A DNA stretch of 21,345 nucleotides from Perkinsus chesapeaki (Eukaryota > Perkinsozoa > Perkinsida > Perkinsidae): the NCBI GenBank assembly GCA_013115145.1, contig JAAPAO010000598.1:1-21345 (forward strand). The letters are read 5' to 3'. The notes under the pieces were generated by a model. It did no database searches. It was not told where the DNA came from and saw only the letters and a program-made list of their open reading frames with translations. The translations under genes were made by a program, and so were the position numbers. Each line of letters starts with the position of its first letter. Position 1 is the stretch's first letter. Below, piece after piece: positions 8,901 through 15,246 of this stretch.

Positions 8901-11025
8901 GGGGAATCCTTTCGCGGCCCAGCCGCCCTGCTGCTGTTGGATATTACGTGAATATTCTCCAGTACAGCATCGAAATGGAAATCAGTGATGTTCATATTAA
9001 AATGGAAGGCCTGTAGCTGAGATAGATCATACTTCTTAGCACCACCACAGAGACCAATCAATACTTCACCCTAACAAAATTGAATATCTTCCTCCTCGCC
9101 CCACTTCCAAGCTGGCCCTACTATCTTGGTCTTCTGATTATCCTGCTTATCAGCTTCTATATCGAAGAAGTACTTTACTCGTGGATCAGCTCGACATCCC
9201 ATATGCCTGAGGATGATGCATAATACCACCACTGTTACCATCCCCACCGCTCTACATGGTCTCGACAACTGCTTCAATATTCATTTCACCACCCAATCGT
9301 TCTAGTACACTCTTCCCTTTAACCATCTTTTGTGCAGATTCAATGCCTCTTGCACAATTCAACACTGATGCTCTGATCGGCTCCATTAACACCAGAACCT
9401 ATTCGCGGGGCACCCTGCATCAACAGCAGCAAGCAGCAAGCCTCTATCACCTCATCAACAGTAGCATCATCGTAGCCTAGACCACTTAAGGCCTTCTCAC
9501 AGTCCATCAAAAAGCAGTCAAAGTTGAAGTCGTCTATCTCCATATCCTTGTGGATTTCTACCAAGTCCCGACCTAACCATGGGACAGTACTTTCCCAAAA
9601 CAAACCAGAACATTCAAGACCACACCGAGGCCTCCTCCTCCCGGCATATTACCATCATAACATTTTTCACCTCCGAATAGCTCAGTGAAATATAGCGTTT
9701 GGCCAGCTTTGACTCTGGTGATAGGTTGAGGAATGGATATATGATATTCACATATTACTTATTAATATTCTTATCCTTGAAGAATTTGTTGAGTCTATTA
9801 TCCATATTAATAACCTCATATACCCGATCCATGAACTCTGCAATACCGTCTTTTCCTGAATGCACCCAACTTTCTATCAAGTGCCAGTGGCCACCCCAGC
9901 ATAACCCTGGTCCTCTCCCTTCATTACCTCTGAGTTTCCGGAAGAGATAGTCTTCACCACCACCCTGCAAGCTTCTCTTTGCTGTTTCCATCCTAACAGT
10001 GCATCCTGCTGTAATGTCTCTCCGTACCTGACAAGGATATTGAGGCCAAGTGATAGTACTAAGTACACTCACCTTCCCGAGAGCAAGCAAGAGATCTTCC
10101 TTAGCAGCTGGATGAACATTTAAACTGGTGAAACTCGAGTCGAACAGCTCGAGTATCTGAACTCGATGCGTGCACGTGGAGCACAGAAAGATGCCCAGTA
10201 CCGCATCGAAGTGATAGTCCGTTAAATTAAGGTTGTAATGAGCAGGCTTAAGTGCCTCGGAGTCGTACAGTACCGGACCACCAGTGAAGCCCGAAAGGAA
10301 CTGAGGACATCTACTATCCCTACCGCTCATCCGCATCACTTTACCTGATGAAGCTTCTTCTTAATATTAGACATCTTTCTCTGATTCTTTTCTAGATAAG
10401 CTCTGAACACCACTACCACTCCTTTCCCAACTCTCATCCTCAATTACCTTGTTCTAGCATCAGCTATTGCCTTCGAATACATGATATCCACTGCAGTGAC
10501 TATAGCCAGATCGCCTCCTACTCGTTCGTAACTACCAATTCACTATATCCATACGCCCCCTTTTCAGACTCATACAGCGTCCTAGACTTATCATCATTAG
10601 CCATCTTGTTCCTGAATGCACTGAGGCCAAATACATTCCCTTGTGCGTTCTGCTCAGCTGCTTGCTTTACCGACGATTTGAACCTGCGCCGCCGTCCTTG
10701 CGTGTACCATATTTCTATTATTCTACTTTTGAATGTCTTCCTTCGCCTGTGCCACTAAGCTTTTAACCGTTTCGACTTCAATATCAACCATACCTCCACC
10801 GTTCTGTCCCGGTGTAGTGGCCGCTACTAAACTCTTTATATGCCCAAGTTTGCCTATATAGAAGAACGTATTGTAAAAGTGATAAAACGTCTTACCAGCA
10901 ACTGCAGTTATTCTAGTTTTAACGTTCTGTATCTCATCTCGTGTCTTGCCTACTGTGTTGAGGAGTTCCTCAACGTCTACACTTCTAACTGCCATTTTCA
11001 ATTCGTCCCGCAACGGTATCGCCAT
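5431..11025 (-). CDS. polyglobin: eight tandem truncated (2/2, group-I-like) hemoglobin domains in one gene
   Basis: The product should bind up to eight hemes; truncated hemoglobins handle O2, NO or redox chemistry. Eight copies of the F-G helix signature (proximal His, then DYHFDA or a variant) lie near 10210, 9510, 8965, 8025, 7290, 6745, 6170 and 5630. Each is preceded by a (L/F)GG-type A helix start, a B10/CD1 segment and a GG(P)xxY turn. Exons for domain 1 (11025-10896, 10853-10727, 10683-10576, 10531-10448, 10402-10345, 10300-10202, 10156-10073, 10027-9928) keep frame throughout with 42-45 nt introns. Single open frames run from one domain into the next (1 to 2, 5 to 6, 7 to 8), and a phased splice joins 6 to 7, so this is a fusion and not eight genes. 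The stop is TAA at 5431-5433. A 120-residue helical leader precedes domain 1; a shorter start is ATG 10604. The joins 2 to 3 and 4 to 5, the middle of domain 3 and the C-terminus of domain 8 are not fully resolved. Expected length is about 1,300 residues. No signal peptide is seen, so it is probably cytosolic. Confidence 0.8.
5962..6520 (-). other. globin domain 7 (A type)
   Basis: It starts KDDDKTLVDRLGGD. B10 Tyr is rebuilt across an intron (EDM/YDRA), CD1 is Phe (VRYFFEK), and E11 is Met. The turn is AFGGPVQYDPRQL. Proximal His is in LRPAHYL, then ITNYHFDAVCES. Linker RSDITTGCMVRMEVAQ continues in one open frame into domain 8 (KQKLFEKLGGHEG), which proves the fusion locally. Confidence 0.9.
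6573..7079 (-). other. globin domain 6 (B type) lacking both distal polar residues
   Basis: It starts EHLFIGLGKEEGI. B10 is Val (NEVVDQA) and E11 is Ile by alignment, so the usual Tyr/Gln pair is missing. CD1 Phe is kept (IKSFF). The turn is LLGGPQTYEGKGL. Proximal His is in LFQIHEH, then VNDYHFDAFLTN. Introns split HLG/VNDY and DTG/VSPELVDE. The domain ends QIRQGVLGVKEDEF. Confidence 0.85.
7080..7660 (-). other. globin domain 5 (A type)
   Basis: It starts SLFDRLGGGQVL after a 40-nt intron. B10 Tyr is in SKAYDKA; CD1 Phe is replaced by Leu (SLLEKN), as in domain 1. E11 is Met. The turn LIGGPSKYDAKEL is split by an intron at Gly. Proximal His is in LRPAHYG, then VNDRHFDAM. The linker VRTDVTIGCTVRMQLAK leads directly into domain 6. 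Confidence 0.85.
7864..8325 (-). other. globin domain 4 (B type)
   Basis: It starts GLFEQLGGDDGIEGF. B10 Tyr is in DDLYQLI, CD1 is Phe (IKLFF), and E11 is Gln (KASQGEYI). The turn is LLGSPVEYIGRPL, with Ser replacing the second Gly. Proximal His is in LERVHAV, then VSDYHFDAFLEL. It closes with DESTTDE and, after a 54-nt intron, FSKLEDERMQKHS. Confidence 0.85.
8385..9330 (-). other. globin domain 3 (A type), B10 His and a very long intron
   Basis: It starts KGKSVLERLGGEMN. B10 is His in VETMHMGC, where most domains have Tyr; CD1 is Phe (VKYFFDI). The turn is CGGAKKYDLSQL. Proximal His is in LQAFHFN, then ITDFHFDAVLEN. A gap of about 430 bp (8530-8960) separates HFDAVLEN from AACGVLELDEE. The linker is VRSDITKGCTVRYE. 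A small exon may be hidden in the gap. Confidence 0.75.
9440..9955 (-). other. globin domain 2 (B type), HFD replaced by NFD
   Basis: It starts DYLFRKLRGKDG. B10 Tyr is in DRVYEVI, CD1 is Phe (NKFF), and E11 is Gln in KAGQTLYF. The turn FGGEKCYDGRDL is assembled across an 80-nt intron. Proximal His is in LVEIHKDM; the conserved His of HFD is Asn (DFNFDC). It ends SGLGYDDATVDEVIEA. The join to domain 3 is not resolved. Confidence 0.8.
9975..10604 (-). other. globin domain 1 (A type)
   Basis: A helix: LYERVGGD after a 44-nt intron. B10 is Tyr (DIMYSKA). CD1 Phe is replaced by Leu (AYLEKN). E11 is Leu by my alignment. Turn: FTGGPVLYDSEAL. Proximal His is in LKPAHYN, then LTDYHFDA. A 45-nt intron (10201-10157) follows HFDA. 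The domain ends with the linker VRRDITAGCTVRMETAK. Confidence 0.85.
10604..11025 (-). other. N-terminal non-globin leader of the polyglobin (or a separate small gene)
   Basis: ATG at 11025 opens a reading frame that, after removal of introns 10895-10854 and 10726-10684, runs about 120 residues straight into the first globin domain. It is rich in Lys, Glu, Val and Ala with heptad-like spacing (VEELLNTVGKTRDEIQNVK), so it is probably helical or coiled coil. If the second intron is not spliced, the frame ends at TAG 10723, giving an 86-residue protein, and the globin gene would start at ATG 10604 (MANDDKSRTLYERVGGD). Confidence 0.5.
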
Positions 11026-11338
11026 CCAAAGAATCTTGCGCACTTGTTCTATCTCGCGTTTCCTTCACGCATCCTCCATAGCATGCCGCAAAGTTTGCAC
11101 CGGTCACACGTAAGACTAACTAGCAGAGCCCGTCGCTTCACTCCAGTGTTGTGTAGCTCTTTGTCAGAGGGACCATGGAAAGGAGGCTAAGAGAAGTTCA
11201 CATGTGAGGTGTAAGGAATATGGATGTATGGTATGAGATAAATAATATGCGGAACAGATCGTCTGTTACAGATGAGGATATGTTACTGGGATACATCGAA
11301 TAGTAAATCGTTATTACGGCGGTATACGCATAGTCCCG
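11026..11338. other. spacer between the polyglobin start and the Helitron remnant
   Basis: This stretch of 313 bp would hold the polyglobin promoter. I see no open frame with recognisable similarity and no clear core promoter element. It also contains the decayed 3' edge of the Helitron; I could not find a convincing CTRR end with a hairpin. Confidence 0.5.
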
Positions 11339-12620
11339 TCATTCAACGTCACAACTCATGCACCGTAATTTTCGATCCGTACGTAATATCGATATCGCAT
11401 ATCGAGTTCCATTACAGTGGCCGTTTTTAGCATCGAGGTTTTTGTGTAACACTATCGGGGTGTTTATTTTCAGAAGAAGAAGATGGGGAGTAATAGAGTT
11501 TAGAAATTTAATAGGAGCTGGTATGGAGTTATCGTGGTCAGTAATAGAGTCTGCGCTGACTAAAGTGTACAACTGACCGGGAATACGTCTAGTGATACTC
11601 TCATTTAGCTCATCAATACGTGCACGAGTTGCGCTGAGAATGGCTCTTTCAGAAAAACAAGATGGATTACTATAATTAGAAGGATTCGTGATGTCTGAGT
11701 ATACAAAATCTATAAGACTATCAATAGTTTGAGGATAGATAAGTTGTTCATGTGGTTAGCGGTATTATTTGTGAGTCGGGTTGATATGGGTGTGGAGCTG
11801 GTATACTCCCATTGCCTAATTGAATGAGCCACTGCGAGAAAGAAGTTAGTCGCGTATGATTGATGGAGTGAGCTGTGACATAAAACGCATATTTGTAGTT
11901 AGAGTGAATTTCATAATACTTTGCCATCAGGGAGATTTGCAAATGCACGCGCTAACTATAATAACTCGTCCAGCTCTGCCGCAGGGTCTGCGGAGTACGG
12001 GAGTGACTTGTCTGAAGTCCCCAGCTAGAGTGAGAAGTTTTCAACCGAACGGGAGTTGAGCATTCATAAGATCCTTCAAAGAACGATCTAGAGCTTCTAA
12101 AGACCACCTCGTGGCTTCATCTCAAACAATGAAATGTACATTTCGTAGGGTTTTACCTGTGTTGGATCGTTTCATAAAATTACACACAGAATCCGGGGAC
12201 GCAGGGATAGGCAATTTTAGTACGGAGTGCGCTGTTCTTCCCCCCTTGGAGAATTGTCACCCATGTGGAATTTTTAGGAAAATCTATGTAATGTACAGAT
12301 CGAGCCAATTGATAGTCTTGGTGGCCAACCGAATTAGTTTGGAAGCATGCTGTTAGTTTGGTTACCGGTGGACTTCTCATCATTGCGTTCATGAATTCTA
12401 CCTGCCCAAATTGTACTTTGTTGATGGTTCGGGAGATGGACAGGGAGGCGTAAATTTTACGCTAAAATACTTTTACGCTGTGAAACCGAATGAGAACGAT
12501 TGTGGAGAGGAAATTTATAAATTCGTCATGCAGCTTCTGTACAGCCTACATAACGGGAGTCAGTGTATTCGGGTAACTCGTCACCAGGAGTAGTTGGAGT
12601 ATTACTGGAGGCTGGTGGTT
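11339..12620 (-). pseudogene. Helitron Pif1-type helicase region, multiply disrupted
   Basis: Pieces in order on the minus strand: PEYTDSRYVGCTEAA, stop, RIYKFPLHNRSHSV (12565-12480); LRLPVHLPNHQ (12455-12423); VTKLTACFQTN and YIDFPKNSTW (12370-12265); VHFIV, stop, DEATRWSLEALDRSLKDLM (12140-12065); GDFRQVTPVLRR (about 12025-11990); FSQWLIQLGNGSIP (about 11850-11805); a frameshift near 11755; then SERAILSATRARIDELN (11660-11605) and FLNSITP...CNGTR (11510-11400). These match the Helitron-specific pre-helicase segment and Pif1 motifs. Walker A is not visible. At least two in-frame stops replace conserved residues, and the C-terminal motif is missing. Confidence 0.9.
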
Positions 12621-12635
12621 GTTGTTGGTTAGCTG

Positions 12636-13253
12636 TCATGGTAGGATTAGATAATGCGCGTCATAGCAACACCAGGGACAGTGGGGGACTACCCATGGAT
12701 TGGTTATTACAATAATTATGCCGTTACGATTACGTTTTGTGAAGGAATTCCCACATTGACTGTCAATGTGGCAATGGCTGGCCTCCACGACCAAGGGATC
12801 CAGAGCTTCATCGATGTTGCCACTATCAGGAGTTGGTGGAATAACTGCCCCATCTTCTGTGCTGTAGTGTGGCGAAGTGGGAGACAAACTGTTTAGGAAT
12901 GCAGTTACCTCTGCGCCAGGAGCACAGGTAGGGGACACACCAGGCCCTGGCTCACAGCCACGTGAGCTGCATCTCATACGTTTCCTAGCCGGTGCATGAG
13001 TCGTCGAAGGCTTAAACCGTCCAGGCTTCCAATGAACATTTTTGGTGGTCAAATGCCAATTGGCAGCCAGCTCGCTTTCGTGGCAGTTCATCAAGTGCTG
13101 CCTTGCTTTCCAAGAATTCCAAAATGCACTACCGCTTTCTGGTCGCTGACAAAAATGACAGCAATATTTCCATCCATTCACTGTGAGCAAGGGCTCGAAG
13201 AAGCCGTCGGGGCGGAAGTTAACCTTGCATGGACGACCACGGCCACCAGTCAT
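12636..13253 (-). CDS. BED/C2H2-like zinc finger protein of about 205 aa inside the Helitron
   Basis: ATG at 13253 opens an uninterrupted frame to TGA at 12636; the same frame is open upstream to about 13304. It starts MTGGRGRPCKVNF, where GRGRP resembles an AT-hook. A finger follows near residues 31-57: CHFC, a spacer with Trp residues, then RQHLMNCH, i.e. C-x2-C...H-x3-C-H, as in BED-type fingers of transposases and their derivatives. The rest is Ser/Pro-rich without a fold I recognise. It sits exactly where the Helitron coding region is interrupted, so it may be a captured gene or part of a nested transposon. No transposase core was found. Being open among pseudogene pieces suggests later arrival or preserved function. 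Confidence 0.5.
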   Translation of the reverse strand: MTGGRGRPCKVNFRPDGFFEPLLTVNGWKYCCHFCQRPESGSAFWNSWKARQHLMNCHESELAANWHLTTKNVHWKPGRFKPSTTHAPARKRMRCSSRGCEPGPGVSPTCAPGAEVTAFLNSLSPTSPHYSTEDGAVIPPTPDSGNIDEALDPLVVEASHCHIDSQCGNSFTKRNRNGIIIVITNPWVVPHCPWCCYDAHYLILP

Positions 13254-13652
13254 TAATAACAGACCGCTCAAAGAATTGGGCTGCGGTAGAACGGCTTCGC
13301 TCACTAGAGCTGTGTTATTACAACACTGTTATAGAGTCTGGTCCCATACGAGGAGAAAAGGAAGTGTTTGGATTCAAATCGATTCAATTGATGCGAGGAC
13401 AGCATTGCTGTCAACTTGACAGCGTTCGTCGACAACTCGAGAAAATCGAGGGAGTACAGCCGCTGGAGTGCAGCAGTTACATTCCAGGCTGGAAGGAAAC
13501 CTAATTCCCCTACTGACGAGCCCAATTCCTAGATCTAAGTAGCTATTAACAACACAGAGCCACGAGAGCGCCGCGACATGGTTACCAAATCTGCTACTTA
13601 ATACGGGAAGCATCATCCGTGAGAAGGGATGGCTTCTCATCTCAGGGAACGA

Positions 13653-13691
13653 CTCGTTCCGAACGAGGGAAAAACCGGGAAATTTTCCCGG
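13653..13691. repeat. two adjacent near-perfect palindromes
   Basis: CTCGTTC-C-GAACGAG (13653-13667) and CCGGGAAA-T-TTTCCCGG (13675-13691) lie 7 bp apart. Arms are 7 and 8 bp with a one-base centre. A GGAAA-rich tract follows to about 13723. They lie near the Rep-side edge of the Helitron interruption. Confidence 0.85.
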
Positions 13692-13739
13692 AATTTCCAG
13701 GAAAAATGGAAAATGGAAAACCGGCAAACCCTGCATTGA

Positions 13740-14500
13740 CATGGTGGGCGCCTTTTGTATTGAGGATATGTGTTGATCGCTTATAGTAGTAAGTGATGAG
13801 AAGTTTTTCGGAAAGCGTTTAGTACACACCCCATCTTTCCTACAACGGGCTGAAGGATTGTGTACTCCACATGGTTCATGAATCATATATCTTGTTACTA
13901 TAGCCGCTATAGTATAGCGTACAAGTTAGGGTTCAAGTTACGGTCCGGTTACCGGACTCCGGTATTCCAGCTTAGATAAGAGAATCGATGTGATCGATTG
14001 TGAATTGACCAATGGTCAATGACCATGGTGTTGTATGAGTAACATGTGAATATGAGGCAGACCACGCTTTTGAAAATTCAATTGAGTGGACAAAAGCCAA
14101 GCAATGACCGAATATACTATCTTGGACGTTTTTGATAAGGCTTTTGCACTTCAAATGGAATACTCTACAAACGATATCTGGGCGATCTACAGGGGTTTGA
14201 CCGCGTTGAAGAGCAGATGAAATTTCAGGCCAATTGGGATTACATGTCATCGATATAAACAGATGAGGACGGCCAAAGGATGGCACTATACACATGGCAT
14301 CGTGATAGACTCTATCTGATAGAGCCCTATGGTGTATCTCGGGTTGTCTGTGAATGTTGATGGAAGCAACACTCTCCTTCCGGCAAGGCCATCCTCGTCG
14401 TTGTGGATAGCATCAATCAAACCCGGGTATGATCTGGACTCAAGAAAGGCATCGGTGCAGGGGTGACATACACGTAGACTTTTGATCTCGTAATAAACCT
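13740..14500 (-). pseudogene. Helitron Rep / Helitron-like N-terminal region, frameshifted
   Basis: Pieces in order: LESRSYPGLIDAIHND and GRRVLLPSTFTDNPRYT (14450-14310); after a frameshift, FGRPHLFISMTCNPNWPEI and DRPDIVCRVFHLKCKSL (14280-14130); after another, QKRGLPHIHML, the HUH metal-binding motif (its His codons near 14046-14057); then IHEPCGVHNPSARC and CTKRFPKNFSSLT (13886-13790). Each matches the family consensus in order and spacing. At least two frameshifts make this a pseudogene. An intron-like polypyrimidine stretch ending TTCAG precedes the first piece. Confidence 0.88.
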
Positions 14501-14556
14501 GAAGGAGAAATAGTAAAGGAAAGTGGAGGGGAGAGGTTACATTTTCCTTCGGGGAC

Positions 14557-15246
14557 GGGCTGCTAAGCTAAGTGTTAGTGCACTCGTCACAGGCACCTAA
14601 GGTTTTGTTGTCGTAGTCCTCAAGCGACATCATGCAAATTGGGCAGTAGTCGCAGAAGGCGTGGGTGATATGTGGGCCGAAGGTGAGAAAAATGGGTGAT
14701 GGAGAAGGAGAATGTGTTAGAGGGGTAAGGAGAAGAGCTTTGGGATCCTACCGAATCGCTTTCGAATCCTGCTGTCAGGCTACTCGCGTTATCACCTTTA
14801 AAGGTGTGCGGACTGAGTTCGGGGCCCATATCATCCATTTTGGTCATTAGCGCTGCCATAGCCTCCCTGACGGTGGTCCCCGATTCTTTCAGCGTATATC
14901 CCACCAGAAGGAGCTTGAACCTCGATGGGTTTCTTGGGAATACCCCACCTAGGATGAATATGGGAAATGGGGCGTACGATAATTTGTGCGCAAAGTCCGC
15001 CGGTATGACGTGGCATGAATGCTCAGCTTTGAGCGCTTCGCTCGTGAAGTATCTATAGCACTCGTTATCCTCGTTCGCTCGACTAGCTGAGTAAGTAATA
15101 CATATGGGATCTATTTCGGTATATGAATCCCCTTCGGCCCGAGGAGAACCTTCGCCCATTTGCAACAACTGGCGACAGAACGCCTCGGTTTCGACCAGAG
15201 AGGCTCCGGGTGCTGGTCGCTCTTTGCGGTTATCTATTCTAATCAT
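14557..15246 (-). CDS. hypothetical protein with a possible Cys-rich C-terminal exon
   Basis: I do not recognise the family. ATG at 15246 opens a 208-codon frame to 14620. The first ~150 residues look like real protein: charged and hydrophobic residues are mixed, with segments such as CYRYFTSEALKAEHSCH and TTVREAMAALMTKMDDMG. The last part, from about 14760 on, turns into a pyrimidine-rich Ser/Pro/His translation and looks like intron: a GTAGGATCC donor follows ESDS. In another frame at 14660-14557 there is a Cys-rich piece, FCDYCPICMMSLEDYDN then GACDEC, ending at TAG, which may be the true 3' exon (RING-like or zinc ribbon). It lies just upstream of the Helitron Rep pieces on the same strand, so it may be a Helitron N-terminal exon instead of a separate gene. 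Confidence 0.4.

Larger units (their letters stand above)
11339..14500 (-). mobile_element. decayed Helitron (rolling-circle transposon), interrupted
   Basis: Autonomous Helitrons encode one protein with a Rep/HUH endonuclease and a Pif1-type helicase. Here the Rep part (about 14500-13740) and the helicase part (about 12620-11339) occur in the right order on the minus strand, but reading frames change several times and there are in-frame stops. The stretch between them, 12620-13740, replaces the region expected to carry the two catalytic Tyr residues and looks like an insertion or rearrangement. The helicase end is cut off before its last motif. Terminal features (5' TC, 3' hairpin plus CTRR) were not found, so boundaries are approximate. 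Confidence 0.85.

Noticed and set aside
11200-11340. Helitron 3' terminus (hairpin plus CTRR)
   Set aside because: Only imperfect inverted stretches were found and no CTRR at the right distance.
12636-13304. Complete hAT transposase
   Set aside because: Only the finger-like N-terminus is present; no RNase H-like catalytic core or dimerisation motif follows.
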